Positions 38,022-48,009 of a DNA stretch of 64,000 nucleotides are shown here, piece by piece. A program made the translations under genes and the position numbers. The stretch is from positions 1,922,001 through 1,986,000 of the forward strand of contig OZ241340.1 of NCBI GenBank assembly GCA_965199975.1. The letters are read 5' to 3'. The first letter of the stretch is position 1, and every line of letters begins with the position of its first letter. The notes under the pieces are model-generated. The model did not search any database, was not told the origin of the DNA, and saw only the letters and a program-made list of their open reading frames with translations. The stretch is from JASLDZ01 sp965199975. GTDB lineage: Bacteria; Pseudomonadota; Alphaproteobacteria; Caulobacterales; Caulobacteraceae.

Positions 38022-41000
38022 CCGACGTCGCCGTCGCCTCTGACGGGGCGGCCGCGCCCGAACCGCCGCCGCCCCGGCCCCGGCCGCGGCGCATCGGCCG
38101 GCGCGTGGCCGTGGGCGTCGCCGCCTTCGTGCTGCTCGTGGCGGGTCTTCTCCTTGTGGCGCGCTTCGGCGCGGCCACCGGCCCGGGGCGCGCCATCATC
38201 ACGCAGGTGATCGACGGAATGCGCGTCGGCCCCGTGGGCCGGCTGCACGTGGAGGGGCTGAGCGGGGACGTGTTCGGCCGTTTCGGCGTGCGCCGCCTCA
38301 CCATCGTCGACGACAGGGGCGCCTGGCTCGACGGCCGCGACCTGGAGATGCGCTGGAGCCCTGTCGAGCTGCTGCACCGGCGCGTGCACGCCGAGCGGCT
38401 GCACGCGGGCGACCTCGTCGTCATCCGCCGCCCCGACGTCGAGGCGCGGCCCAGACGGCCGCCCAGCGAGGCGCCCGTCTCCATTGCGGTGGACGACCTG
38501 TCCGGGCGGATCGAGACGCGCCCGGCCCTCTCCACCGTGCCGGGCGACTGGGAGCTCACCGGCCGGATCGACTACTCCCGCGCCGGCCGCGCCGACGGGC
38601 GGATCGACGCCGAGAGCCGCCTCCACGCAGGCGACGGCGTGCGCCTGCGATTCGCGCTGGGCGACGACCGCATCCACCTGAGCGGCGATGCGGCGGAGGG
38701 GCGCGGGGGCGCGCTGGCGGGCGCGCTGGGCCTGCCGGCCGACCGCCGCTTCCTCGTGCAGGCGCATGCCGATGGCGACGACCGCGGCGGCGCCTTCCAC
38801 TTCGACGCCCGCTCGGGCGACGCCCAGCCCGCCGCCGCAGATGGCCACTGGACGCCGCAAGGCGGCAAGGTCGACGCGCACATCCAGCTCAGCGCCTCGC
38901 GCCTCACCCACTACTTCGCCGAGCGGATCGGGCCGGAGCTGCACGTGCAGGCGCAGGGCGTCCGCCAGCCTGATGGGCTGTACGACATCCAGGCCACCGC
39001 CACCGGCGACGCGGCGCACGCAATAGCGTCCGGCCCGGTGGACGTGAAGACGCGGCGCTCGCCCGGCCTCAAGCTCGACCTCGCCATCGACCGGCTGACC
39101 GCCTGGGTGAAGGAGGTCGATATCGGCCCGGTGCAAGCGCACGGCGTCTTCACCGGCGATCTCCACGCCTTCACCTACAAGGGTCGCCTCGCCGGCGAGC
39201 GGCTGCTGCGCCAGGGCTACACCCTGGCCCGCGCCGAGGGGCCGGCGGAGTTCGGGCGCACCAAGGCCGGCATGTACTGGAAGGGCGAGCTGCAGGGCGC
39301 CGGCGGGGGCGGGACCGGACCCGTCGTGCCGCTGGTCGGCCCGCACCCCGCGCTGCAGACCTCCGGCGAGCTTCCCAACGACCGGCGCGTGCTGGTCAAG
39401 GAGCTGCACGTGCAAGGCGCCAATGTGCGGGTGGACGCCTCGGGCGGGCGCACCCTCTTCGGCGACTACCTGTTCAAGGGCCGCGCCCAGCTGCTCAGCG
39501 TGGCCGGCGTGCACCCCGGCTCGCGCGGATCGGTGGACGCGAGCTGGTCGGCTCGTTCGGGCAAGGGTGAGAAGGCGTGGCGCTTCGACTTCGATGCGCA
39601 CGGCCAGGCCTTCGCCTCCGGCCTGCCGGAGGTCGACCGACTGCTCGGCCCCGCGCCTCGGGTGACGGGGAACGGCGTCTACCTCGACGAGGTGACCTCC
39701 ATCGCCCGCGCCGATCTCACCGGCGCCAAGCTCACCGCCCAGGCCCGCGGCCGCTACGGCAGGCTCGACGCGCTCGACTTCGCGCTGGACTGGCGCGCCG
39801 ACGGGCCCTTCGCGGCTGGACCGGTCGAGGTCGCCGGCGCCGCCAAGGGCTCTGGCCACGTGGGTGGCTTGCTCAAGGCGCCCACCGCCGAGCTGCAGGC
39901 CGACCTGGCCTCGATCGATCTTGGCAAGCTCGTGATCGCGCCCGCCCGGCTCGAGCTGAAGTTCGCCAAGGATGGCGATGCGCTCACCGGCCAGGCGGCG
40001 CTGACGGGATCGACGCGGCAGGGGCCGGCGCAGGCCCACACCCGCTTCCGCTTCGTGCCCAAGGGACTCGACCTGGAGGACCTCTTGGCCGAGGCGGGGG
40101 GCGTGCGCCTCGCGGGCGGGCTCGCCCTGCGCGACGGGCAGCCCTCGTCCGCCGACCTGCAGCTGGCGGCCGGACCGGGCGTCTTCCTCGACTCCGGCCG
40201 ATTGACCGGCGCGGTGAAGATAGCCGCGCGCCCGGGTGCAAGCCCCACGGCGAACCTGCAGCTGCAGGGCGCGGACCTGTCGCTGCCGGGGCAGGCGACG
40301 CGGCTGGCGCGGCTGGAGCTCACCGCCGCCGGCCCGCTGGACCGCCTGCCGCTCAAGGTCTCGGCCGCCATCGACGCGCCGGTCGAGGCGAGTTTCACCG
40401 GCTCCGGGGTGCTGGCCAAGACCGGCGCGGGCGCGGCGACCGCGCGCGAGCTGACGCTGTCTGGCGGCGGCCAGGCTCACGGCGGCGACTACCGCACCCT
40501 GCAGCCGGCGCGGTTCGCCTTCGGCCCCGACGGCAAGGCGGTGAGCGTGAAGCTGGCGGTGGCGAATGGGAGACTCTCGCTCGACGGCCGCCAGGGAGCG
40601 GACGGAAGCGTTCACGCCCAGGGGCAGGTCGCGGGCGTGTCCCTGGCCGCCGTGCTCGACGACTACGCCGGCGCGCTGGACGCCACCCTGCAGCTCGACG
40701 GCAAGGGATCGACACTGGCAGGGCGCTTGGACGCCAAGCTGACCGGCGCGCGCACCCGCGACGCCGAGGCGAACCTTGCGCTGGACGCCACCCTCCACGC
40801 CCAGCTCGCGGGCCAGCGCATCAAGCTGCAGGCGCAGGCGATGAACCGCCAGGGCCTGCGCGCTCATGGCGGCGTGGACCTGCCCGCCGTCGCCGCCGCC
40901 GACCCATTCCGCATCGCCGTCGACCGCACCCGCCCGTTGACCGGCGACTTCGCGGTGGATGGCGAGCTCAAACCGCTGTGGGACCTGTTCGCGGGTGGTG

Positions 41001-42256
41001 AGCGCACCCTTTCCGGCAAGGTCATGGCGCGGGGGACGCTTGGCGGCACGCTCAACGACCTGCAGCCCACCGGGACCATCACGGTGGCCGGCGGCCGCTT
41101 CGTCGACCTGCCGACGGGGCTCACCCTGGACAAGTTCGAGGCCGACGCCGCGTTGGGCCGCAACCGGGTGACGGTCAACCGCTTCAGCGGCTCCGACGGG
41201 CAGAAGGGCGTGCTTTCCGGCCAGGGCGTGGTGAGCCTTGCGGCCGACGCCGCGTCCTCATTCCAGATCGCCCTCACGCGCTTCCAGCTGATCGACAACG
41301 ACCTGGGCAGGGCCACGGCTTCGGGTTCGGTGAGCGTGGCGCGCGACGCGGCCGGGAAGGCCAAGGTCGCCGGCAAGCTCGTCATCGACCACGCCGAAAT
41401 CACCACCAAGACGCCGATCCCCACCGGCGTGGTGCCGCTGGACGTCACCGAGGTGAACCTGCCGGTGCGGACGGGGGCGCCGACGCGCGCGCCCCGCGCG
41501 GCCGGCGCCGGGCTCGTCGCGCTGGACGTGACGTTGCGCGCGCCCAGCGGCGTCTTCATCCGCGGCAAGGGGCTGGACACCGAGCTCAGCCTGGACGCCC
41601 ACGTGGTGGGTACGACCTCCGCACCCCAGCTCACGGGCGCAGCCCACATCCTTCGCGGCACCTACGACTTCGCCGGCAAGCGCTTCGACATCGACCCGGC
41701 GGGGGTGATCCGCCTCGCCACCAAGCCCGAGGAGATCCGCCTGGACCTCAAGGCCGAGCGCGACGACCCGTCGCTGGACGCTGTGATCCTGATCCATGGC
41801 ACCGCCGCGCGACCGGAGATCAGCCTCTCCTCGCGCCCCGTCCTGCCGCAGGACGAGATTCTCTCGCGCGTGCTGTTCGGCGTCTCGGCCTCGCAGCTCT
41901 CGGGCTTCGAGGCGGCGCAGCTGGCGACCGCGCTCGCCAGCCTGGCCTCGGGCGGCGGCTTCGACATCCTGGCCAACCTGCGCCAGTTCGCGGGGCTGGA
42001 CCGGCTGGCGCTGGGCGGGGGCGGCGGCACGGGCGCCAGCATCACCGGCGGCAAGTACCTCACCAACAACGTCTATGTGGAGCTGACCGGCGCCGCCCAG
42101 GGCCGCTCCCAGACCGCGACGACCGCCGCCCAGATCGCGCGCACGGGCCCGTCGGCGTCGGTGGAGTGGCGCGTGCGCCGCGACATGTCGCTGATCAGCC
42201 AGGCCTGGGCGGGGGGCGATGCGCGCCTGTCGGTGCGGTTCCGGCGCAGTTGGTGA
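38018..42256 (+). CDS. tamB: Translocation and assembly module protein TamB
   Basis: 1412 residues, the inner-membrane-anchored periplasmic partner of TamA, of the AsmA-like/bridge lipid-transfer group. An N-terminal membrane helix (VAVGVAAFVLLVAGLLLVAR) is followed by a very long repetitive beta region. The C-terminal DUF490 domain contains AAHILRGTYDFAGKRFDIDP, then SSRPVLPQDEILSRVLFGVS and the final TSVEWRVRRDMSLISQ-like end (SVEWRVRRDMSLISQAW). The TTG start overlaps the TamA stop (TTGA). The gene pair is a classic tamAB operon. Confidence 0.94.
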   Translation: MTDVAVASDGAAAPEPPPPRPRPRRIGRRVAVGVAAFVLLVAGLLLVARFGAATGPGRAIITQVIDGMRVGPVGRLHVEGLSGDVFGRFGVRRLTIVDDRGAWLDGRDLEMRWSPVELLHRRVHAERLHAGDLVVIRRPDVEARPRRPPSEAPVSIAVDDLSGRIETRPALSTVPGDWELTGRIDYSRAGRADGRIDAESRLHAGDGVRLRFALGDDRIHLSGDAAEGRGGALAGALGLPADRRFLVQAHADGDDRGGAFHFDARSGDAQPAAADGHWTPQGGKVDAHIQLSASRLTHYFAERIGPELHVQAQGVRQPDGLYDIQATATGDAAHAIASGPVDVKTRRSPGLKLDLAIDRLTAWVKEVDIGPVQAHGVFTGDLHAFTYKGRLAGERLLRQGYTLARAEGPAEFGRTKAGMYWKGELQGAGGGGTGPVVPLVGPHPALQTSGELPNDRRVLVKELHVQGANVRVDASGGRTLFGDYLFKGRAQLLSVAGVHPGSRGSVDASWSARSGKGEKAWRFDFDAHGQAFASGLPEVDRLLGPAPRVTGNGVYLDEVTSIARADLTGAKLTAQARGRYGRLDALDFALDWRADGPFAAGPVEVAGAAKGSGHVGGLLKAPTAELQADLASIDLGKLVIAPARLELKFAKDGDALTGQAALTGSTRQGPAQAHTRFRFVPKGLDLEDLLAEAGGVRLAGGLALRDGQPSSADLQLAAGPGVFLDSGRLTGAVKIAARPGASPTANLQLQGADLSLPGQATRLARLELTAAGPLDRLPLKVSAAIDAPVEASFTGSGVLAKTGAGAATARELTLSGGGQAHGGDYRTLQPARFAFGPDGKAVSVKLAVANGRLSLDGRQGADGSVHAQGQVAGVSLAAVLDDYAGALDATLQLDGKGSTLAGRLDAKLTGARTRDAEANLALDATLHAQLAGQRIKLQAQAMNRQGLRAHGGVDLPAVAAADPFRIAVDRTRPLTGDFAVDGELKPLWDLFAGGERTLSGKVMARGTLGGTLNDLQPTGTITVAGGRFVDLPTGLTLDKFEADAALGRNRVTVNRFSGSDGQKGVLSGQGVVSLAADAASSFQIALTRFQLIDNDLGRATASGSVSVARDAAGKAKVAGKLVIDHAEITTKTPIPTGVVPLDVTEVNLPVRTGAPTRAPRAAGAGLVALDVTLRAPSGVFIRGKGLDTELSLDAHVVGTTSAPQLTGAAHILRGTYDFAGKRFDIDPAGVIRLATKPEEIRLDLKAERDDPSLDAVILIHGTAARPEISLSSRPVLPQDEILSRVLFGVSASQLSGFEAAQLATALASLASGGGFDILANLRQFAGLDRLALGGGGGTGASITGGKYLTNNVYVELTGAAQGRSQTATTAAQIARTGPSASVEWRVRRDMSLISQAWAGGDARLSVRFRRSW

Positions 42257-42348
42257 GCGGCTCGCCCGGCGGATGCGCCGTCGACGGCGCCGGCAAGCGC
42301 CGCTAAGCGTCGCCGATCGGAGGGCGCAGCCCTGAGAGGGGGCGTTGC

Positions 42349-43557
42349 GTGGGCATATTGATCCTGGCCGTGCTGGTCTCGGTGGTGACGGCGGCGGCCC
42401 TCTCCTTCAGCCCCGTCGCACGCACCGAGGGCTGGCGCGCCATGGTGACGCCGCTGGCCTCGATCATCGGCAGCGGCTTCCTGATCTGCGGCCCGCTGCT
42501 GGCCAAGGAATTCGGATCGGCCGCCATCGGCGCCGAGGCGGTGCTGCTGCTCATCGCCTACGCCGTGGGGGCGGTGATCCGCTTCAACATCGCCCACGTC
42601 GAGCCGCGCCTCGAGTCCGACGAAGTGGGCGCGCGCACGCTGTGGATGGCGCGGGGCAACCAGGTGCTGCTGTCGCTCGCCTATGCGGTGTCCGTCGCCT
42701 ATTACCTCAAGCTCCTGGCCGAGTTCGCCCTGCAGTCGCTGGGTGGCGACCGAGCCTCTCACGCTCTCCTGTCCAACCTCATCGTCACCGCCCTGATCGG
42801 GGCCATGGCGCTGGTCGTGCTGGTCAGCGACGTGAAGAAGATCGAGCATGTGGCGCACGCCACGGTGTCGGTGAAGCTCGGCGTCATCGCCGGCATGCTG
42901 GTGGCGCTGGCTGCGTTCTGGGTGCTGCACGGCCCCGTCGAGCCGCCGCCGCCGGTGAAGTTCGACTGGCGCAGCGTGCCCATACTGCTGGGCTTGGTCA
43001 TCACCGTGCAGGGGTTCGAGACGTCGCGTTACCTGGGCCACGCCTACGAGGCGCCGATCCGCATCCGCACAATGCGGCTGGCGCAGATCATCTCTTCGGT
43101 GATCTACCTGCTGTTTCTGGTGCTCCTGACGCCGGTGCTGGCGCCTGCCGCGCGAACGCCGGGCGTGGCCGGCATCCTGCAGGTCATGGCGCTGACCGGC
43201 CCCTTCATGGCCGTGTTGGTGCTTGTGGGCGGCGCCGCAAGCCAACTTTCGGCGGCCGTGGCCGATTCGCTCGGCGCGGGCGGCCTGATGAACGAGGTCA
43301 GCGGGCGCAAGCTGCCGATCAAGGCGGCTTTCATCGCCGCCGCAGCGCTTGCGGTGGGCGTGGTGTGGCTCACGAACCCCTTCCAGGTGGTGGCGCTGGC
43401 CTCGCGCGCCTTCGCCCTCTTCTACGCCATGCAGTGCGTACTGGGGATCTGGGTGTCGCTGCGCACCGGCGCGGGCGGCTGGCCGGCGCGCGTCGCGATC
43501 GGAGGCGTCGGCCTCGTCTGCCTGACGGCCGCTGCAATCGGGGCCCCGGCCGGCTAG
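42349..43557 (+). CDS. Polytopic membrane protein, transporter-like
   Basis: 402 residues, about eleven hydrophobic segments (e.g. ILILAVLVSVVTAAALSFS, SVPILLGLVITVQGFETSRY, SVIYLLFLVLLTPVLAP, GPFMAVLVLVGGAASQLSA). The GFETSRYLGHAYEAPIRIR sequence and two-fold helical layout recall APC-superfamily amino acid permeases, but no signature settles it. The GTG start has GAGAGGGG upstream. The stop overlaps the converging DUF389 gene by four bases, so the two messages share their ends. Confidence 0.75.
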   Translation: MGILILAVLVSVVTAAALSFSPVARTEGWRAMVTPLASIIGSGFLICGPLLAKEFGSAAIGAEAVLLLIAYAVGAVIRFNIAHVEPRLESDEVGARTLWMARGNQVLLSLAYAVSVAYYLKLLAEFALQSLGGDRASHALLSNLIVTALIGAMALVVLVSDVKKIEHVAHATVSVKLGVIAGMLVALAAFWVLHGPVEPPPPVKFDWRSVPILLGLVITVQGFETSRYLGHAYEAPIRIRTMRLAQIISSVIYLLFLVLLTPVLAPAARTPGVAGILQVMALTGPFMAVLVLVGGAASQLSAAVADSLGAGGLMNEVSGRKLPIKAAFIAAAALAVGVVWLTNPFQVVALASRAFALFYAMQCVLGIWVSLRTGAGGWPARVAIGGVGLVCLTAAAIGAPAG

Positions 43558-45155
43558 GGAGCCGCCGCCGCCGGGGCCCGCGTGGCCGCGTGCTGCGTCG
43601 CCGTAGGCGGCGCCGTGTTCGCAGCGGGTGGCGGCTGCGCGCCCGGAGCGACGAGGAGGAAGGGCGTCTTGGCGCCGGCGGCGGCGCAGGTCGCTCGCGG
43701 CGCGGCCGTCATGGATACGGGCAGAGGCGCGAGTGCGGCCTCCACAGCAGACAGGAGATCGCGATCGCGCGGGCGACCGCGTGCGCGGCACACGCCCACG
43801 CGCACCGAGGGCGCGCGCCAGCGCATCAACGCCCAGCGCTGCAGGCCGAGGTCGCCCACGCTCGGGGCCTCATCGCCCGTGCCGAGTGTCAGCAGCACGG
43901 GCGCCAGCGGCGTCACCGGCGGCGACACCTGCACCTCCGCGTCGGTGGCGCGCCTGCGCAACCCATCCTCCAGCGCCCGCGCGCCCGCCAGATCGAGACC
44001 GCTGGCGGCGTCGAGCCGCACGACGTGCGCGCCGCTGGCCGCGTCCGTCATCACCTGGGCGTCGGCGAAGGGCACGCTCTGGCGCAGGTCGGCGTCCGGA
44101 TCGCGCGTGGCGGGCGCCCCGGGCGGCGGGGCGGCGGTGGGCTTGAGGCGGCTGGGATCGGCCAGCACCACCTGGTCGAGCACGATGCGCACCGGCGTGT
44201 GCAGCTGCGCGCGCAGGTCGCGCTCCATCTCCGTCAGCGCCCCCGACACGTATTTAGGCGTGGCGACCAGGCCGTCGATGCGCACCAGGTGGTGGTCGTC
44301 GCGCACGGTGAGCGAGGCGACGCGCGCCTTGGGGCCGAAGAGGCGCGCCACGTCGGAGCGTGCGCGCGCCGTCGCCCGGCTCTCCAGCGCGATCGTCTGC
44401 AGCGACAGCGTCAAGGGCACGCACAGGGCGACGACGACGACGACGACCGCGGCATGGCGCACCCAGGCCCGCCGCCCTCCGCCCTCGGCGTGCGGGGTGA
44501 AGCCGCTCACCGCCGCCACGCCCGCGGCGGCCAGCGCGATGGCCACAAGGTTGGTGAAGAACAGCAGCGCCGCCCCGCCGGCGGTGGCCCACGCGCCCGT
44601 GCCGACGCCGAAGCCGATGGTGGCCAACGGGGGCATGAGCGCGGTGGCGATGGCCACGCCGATCACCGCCTCGCCCTTCTGACGCACTACGGCGTATCCG
44701 CCGGCGATGCCGGAGAAGATCGCCACCATCAGGTCGAACAGCGTCGGCCGCGAGCGGGCGAGGATTTCGGCGGTGGGCTCCTTCAGCGGCGACAGCAGCA
44801 CCAGGAGGATGCTGACCACCAGCGCCAGCCCCAGCCCCGCCGCCAGGCTGAAGGCGGCGCGGCGCGTCGCCTCCCAGTCCACCGTCCAGAAGGCGAAGCC
44901 CAGGAGGATGATGGGGCCCATCAGCGGCGACAGCAGCATGGCGCCGATCACTACCGCCGGCGAAGACAGCAGCAGGCCCAGAATGGCGATGGCCGCCGAG
45001 ATGGCGATCATCATCAGGTAGCCGTTGCCGCTGCGACCACCTTCGGCCACGTGCGCCAGCACCTCCTCGTGGCGCACGCCCCTGCCCAGGGCGGCGCGGA
45101 CCGACTTCCAGGCCCGGGCGGACCGGGATGGACCTGCGACGACGGTGTCGGCCAC
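43554..45155 (-). CDS. DUF389 domain membrane protein
   Basis: 533 residues. The DUF389 membrane module is at about residues 45-245: YLMMIAISAAIAILGLLLSS, PAVVIGAMLLSPLMGPIILL and GEAVIGVAIATALMPPLATI, with the conserved GAMLLSPLMGP and ALMPPLA motifs. A long periplasmic or cytoplasmic C-terminal region (about 250-533) resembles the OmpA/YtfJ-like extension of larger family members and ends in an Ala/Pro/Thr tail. Function unknown. The start is a GTG. Confidence 0.87.
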   Translation of the reverse strand: MADTVVAGPSRSARAWKSVRAALGRGVRHEEVLAHVAEGGRSGNGYLMMIAISAAIAILGLLLSSPAVVIGAMLLSPLMGPIILLGFAFWTVDWEATRRAAFSLAAGLGLALVVSILLVLLSPLKEPTAEILARSRPTLFDLMVAIFSGIAGGYAVVRQKGEAVIGVAIATALMPPLATIGFGVGTGAWATAGGAALLFFTNLVAIALAAAGVAAVSGFTPHAEGGGRRAWVRHAAVVVVVVALCVPLTLSLQTIALESRATARARSDVARLFGPKARVASLTVRDDHHLVRIDGLVATPKYVSGALTEMERDLRAQLHTPVRIVLDQVVLADPSRLKPTAAPPPGAPATRDPDADLRQSVPFADAQVMTDAASGAHVVRLDAASGLDLAGARALEDGLRRRATDAEVQVSPPVTPLAPVLLTLGTGDEAPSVGDLGLQRWALMRWRAPSVRVGVCRARGRPRDRDLLSAVEAALAPLPVSMTAAPRATCAAAGAKTPFLLVAPGAQPPPAANTAPPTATQHAATRAPAAAAP

Positions 45156-45164
45156 GTCGATCCC

Positions 45165-46040
45165 TCAGCCGGTCGCCTTGCCCGGGCGGGCGGCGGCGTA
45201 AGCCTGAGTTCCGCGCGTCAGCGCTTCGTCGCCTGGCAGGATCGCGTCGATGGCGATGTCGCTCTCGCCCTCCAGGCGGGCATAGATCGGGCCGAAGTCC
45301 TGCAGGGTGGCCGCCAGCAGCGCCTCCAGCGAGGGGATGGCGAAATAGACCTGCTGGAAGTCGTCGATGCGGTAGGGGGTGCGCATCACCCGCTCCAGGT
45401 CGAAGCCCAGGCGGTTGGGGTCCGCAGCCTCCAGCGCAAAGATCGATTCGGCGCGCGAGGAGACGATGCCGGCGCCGTAGATGCGCAGGCCCTCGGCCGT
45501 CTGCAGCAGGCCGAATTCCACCGTGTACCAGTAGAGGCGCGCCAGGTTGGCGAGCCGGCCCAGCCCCAGAGCGCGGGCGCCGCCGCGGCCGTAGGCGGCC
45601 ATGTAGTCGGCGAAGGTCGGGTCGGTCAGCATGGGCACGTGGCCGAACACGTCGTGGAAGACGTCGGGCTCCTCCAGGTAGTCGAGCTGGTCAGGGCGGC
45701 GAATGAAGTTGCCGGCGGGAAAACGGCGGTTGGCCAGGTGGTCGAAGAACACCTCGTCAGGCACGAGGCCCGGCACCGCCACCACCCGCCAGCCGGTCAG
45801 CGCATGCAGCTTTTCGCTCATGCGCTCGAAGTCGGGGATGCCGGTCCCGTGCAGGTCCAGCGCCTCGAGCCCCCTGAGGAAGGCGTCGCACGCGCGGCCC
45901 GGCAGCACGGCGGCCTGGCGCTCGTAGAGCGTGACCCAGGTGGCGTGCTCTTCGGGTGTGTAGCGGTCCCAACCCTGGGGGATGGTCCAGTCGGTCGCCG
46001 CGCCTTGCGGCCGCACCAGGAGCTCGCCGTCCGCACTCAT
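45165..46040 (-). CDS. phhA: Phenylalanine 4-monooxygenase
   Basis: 291 residues. It converts phenylalanine to tyrosine with O2 and tetrahydropterin. The iron ligands are in DVFHDVFGHVPMLTDP (two His) and YWYTVEFGLLQTAEG (Glu). GIPDFERMSEKLHALTGW, VFFDHLANRRFPAGNFIRRP and YGAGIVSSRAESIFAL are conserved blocks of bacterial single-domain PheH, which lack the mammalian regulatory domain. No pterin-4a-carbinolamine dehydratase or Lrp-type regulator is adjacent. Confidence 0.95.
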   Translation of the reverse strand: MSADGELLVRPQGAATDWTIPQGWDRYTPEEHATWVTLYERQAAVLPGRACDAFLRGLEALDLHGTGIPDFERMSEKLHALTGWRVVAVPGLVPDEVFFDHLANRRFPAGNFIRRPDQLDYLEEPDVFHDVFGHVPMLTDPTFADYMAAYGRGGARALGLGRLANLARLYWYTVEFGLLQTAEGLRIYGAGIVSSRAESIFALEAADPNRLGFDLERVMRTPYRIDDFQQVYFAIPSLEALLAATLQDFGPIYARLEGESDIAIDAILPGDEALTRGTQAYAAARPGKATG

Positions 46041-46182
46041 CCGTCCCGCTCCTCGATCTTCGCCACCAGTCTAGCGCCGCCGGGAACGGCGCTCAAAGAC
46101 CCGCGGGTTCCCTCCGGCGCGCCGGGCGCCTAGGCTGGGCGCGCCGCGCACCTGGGCGGCGGATGCGAGCGAGACGCGCAGC

Positions 46183-47229
46183 ATGACGCAGCCGGCCGTG
46201 CGAACCTCGCCCGACTCCGTGACATCGCGCCGCTCGCCGCCGCCCTGCTACGCCGCCCTCGACCTCGGCACCAACAACTGCCGCCTCCTGATCGCGGCCC
46301 CGGCGCGCGACGGCGGCTTCCGCGTGGTCGACAGCTTCTCGCGCATCGTGCGCCTGGGTGAGGGGCTGTCGCGCACCGGCCGGCTCGATCCGGCGGCGTG
46401 CGAGCGGGCGGCCGCCGCGCTGGCTATCTGCGCCGAGCGCATCGCGCGTCGCGGAGCCGTGCGCGTTCGAGCCGTGGCGACCCAGGCTTGCCGCGTCGCC
46501 GACGACGGCGCCGCCTTCGTCGCGCGCATCCGCGTCGAAACGGGGCTGGAGCTCGAGGTCATCACGCCGGAGGAGGAGGCGCGCCTGGCGGTGGCCGGCT
46601 GTCGCGCCCTGTTCGATCAGGCGGCGGAGGCTGCGCTTGTGCTGGACGTCGGCGGCGGCTCCACCGAATTGTCCTGGGTCGATCTGGCGGGCGGTGGGAG
46701 CGTGCGCGCCTGGCTTTCCATGCCCATCGGCGTGGTCGGCCTGGCCGAACGCTTCCCGGAGCCGCAGCCCGCCACGCAGGCTTGGTTCGACGCCATGGTC
46801 GCCCACGTCGACGAGGCGCTGGCGGCCTTCCCGCAGCGCGACGCGCTGGCGCAGGCGTTCGCGCGAGGGGGCGGCCACGTGGTGGGCACGTCGGGCGCCA
46901 TCACCAGCCTGGCCGGCCTGCACCTCGGCCTGCAGCGTTACGACCGCGCCCGTGTGGACGGCTTGTGGCTGACGCCGGCGGACTGCGCCGCGGCCGCCGC
47001 CCGCCTCTGCGCCATGAGCCCGCAAGCGCGCGCCAGGCAACCCTGCATCGGCCCCGACCGCGCCGACCTCGTCCTGGCGGGGGCGGCGATCCTGCAAGCG
47101 GTGCTCGCCCGCTGGCCCTGCGCACGGCTGCGCGTCGCGGACCGCGGCCTCCGCGAAGGGCTGCTGCTGGAGATGATGGCCGCCCATCATGCGGCGCCGC
47201 GGCGTCGTCGGCGTCGGTCAGTGGCGTAG
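46183..47229 (+). CDS. Ppx/GppA phosphatase family protein
   Basis: 348 residues, ASKHA fold. The phosphate-1 motif is CYAALDLGTNNCRLLIAAP and the second is VLDVGGGSTELSWVDL; VVGTSGAITSLAGLHLGL lies in the third. Family members hydrolyse inorganic polyphosphate or pppGpp; the short single-module form (no C-terminal HD domain) is common in alphaproteobacteria and its substrate is not settled by sequence. It is followed 32 bp later by rlmE, as often seen. Confidence 0.92.
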   Translation: MTQPAVRTSPDSVTSRRSPPPCYAALDLGTNNCRLLIAAPARDGGFRVVDSFSRIVRLGEGLSRTGRLDPAACERAAAALAICAERIARRGAVRVRAVATQACRVADDGAAFVARIRVETGLELEVITPEEEARLAVAGCRALFDQAAEAALVLDVGGGSTELSWVDLAGGGSVRAWLSMPIGVVGLAERFPEPQPATQAWFDAMVAHVDEALAAFPQRDALAQAFARGGGHVVGTSGAITSLAGLHLGLQRYDRARVDGLWLTPADCAAAAARLCAMSPQARARQPCIGPDRADLVLAGAAILQAVLARWPCARLRVADRGLREGLLLEMMAAHHAAPRRRRRRSVA

Positions 47230-47261
47230 CGAGGGCGCGGCGCACGGGGTAGGGGAGGCGC

Positions 47262-47975
47262 ATGGCCGACGATCCCGCCGACCCGCCCCGCCGTCGCATG
47301 GTGCGCCCGCCCACGCGCGGCGACGCCGCCGGCCGCGGCTTGGGGGCGCGGCTGAAGACCGCCGACAAGCGCAGCCTCTCCAGCCAGCAGTGGCTGAACC
47401 GCCAGATCAACGATCCCTACGTGCAGCGCGCCCACGCCGACGGCTGGCGCTCGCGCGCCGCCTACAAGCTGATCGAGATCGACGACCGGCTGCACTTGCT
47501 CAAGCGTGGCGCCCGGGTGATCGACCTGGGCTGCGCGCCCGGCGGCTGGGTGCAGGTGGCGCTGGCGCGGGGCGCGGCGGCGGTGGCCGGCGTCGACCTC
47601 CTGCCGGTGGAGCCCATCGCGGGCGCACAGCTGATCGAGGGCGATTTCACCGATCCCGCGGTCGGCCCGGATCTCCTGGCGCGGGTGGGCGACGCGCCCG
47701 ATCTCGTGCTCTCCGACATGGCGCCCAACACCATGGGCCACCACGCCACCGACCACCTGCGCATCGTGGCCCTGATCGAGGCGGCGGCCGCCTTCGCCGT
47801 GGAACACCTCAAGCCCGGCGGCGCCTTCCTCACCAAGTCTTTCCAGGGCGGGGCCGAGGGCGAGCTGCTGCGCGGCCTCAAGGCGTCCTTCACCGACGTG
47901 CGCCACATCAAGCCGGAGGCGAGCCGCAAGGATTCCAGCGAGGTCTATCTGATCGCCACCGGGCTGAAGCGTTGA
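47262..47975 (+). CDS. rlmE: 23S rRNA (uridine-2552 2'-O) methyltransferase RlmE
   Basis: 237 residues, FtsJ family. It methylates U2552 in the A loop, a late step in 50S maturation. Seen: QQWLNRQINDPYVQRAHADG, RSRAAYKLIEIDDRLHLLK with the catalytic Lys, SAM motif VIDLGCAPGGWVQVALARG, DLVLSDMAPNTMGHHATDH, FLTKSFQGGAEGELL and HIKPEASRKDSSEVYLIATG. All K-D-K-E tetrad regions are present. The N-terminal 35 residues are a basic extension usual in alphaproteobacteria. Confidence 0.96.
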   Translation: MADDPADPPRRRMVRPPTRGDAAGRGLGARLKTADKRSLSSQQWLNRQINDPYVQRAHADGWRSRAAYKLIEIDDRLHLLKRGARVIDLGCAPGGWVQVALARGAAAVAGVDLLPVEPIAGAQLIEGDFTDPAVGPDLLARVGDAPDLVLSDMAPNTMGHHATDHLRIVALIEAAAAFAVEHLKPGGAFLTKSFQGGAEGELLRGLKASFTDVRHIKPEASRKDSSEVYLIATGLKR

Positions 47976-47984
47976 ACCGTCAAT

Positions 47985-48009
47985 ATGACCGGTGTAGATG
48001 ACCGGTCAT
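47985..48009. promoter_or_regulatory. Direct-repeat/palindromic operator at toxin-antitoxin start
   Basis: ATGACCGGT occurs at 47985-47993 and 47998-48006, 13 bp apart. The second copy extends into the perfect 12-bp palindrome ATGACCGGTCAT (47998-48009), whose last bases are the first bases of the antitoxin start codon. The first copy is an imperfect version. This is the expected layout for a Phd/YefM-type autoregulatory operator. Confidence 0.6.

Noticed and set aside
37994..40867. A 957-codon minus-strand frame opposite tamB
   Set aside because: Antisense of the TamB coding frame; repetitive Ala/Arg/Gly/His make-up and no motif.
42345..46133. A 1262-codon plus-strand frame spanning several genes
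   Set aside because: Crosses one gene out of frame and two on the opposite strand (DUF389 and phhA), all of which have clear family motifs; it has none.
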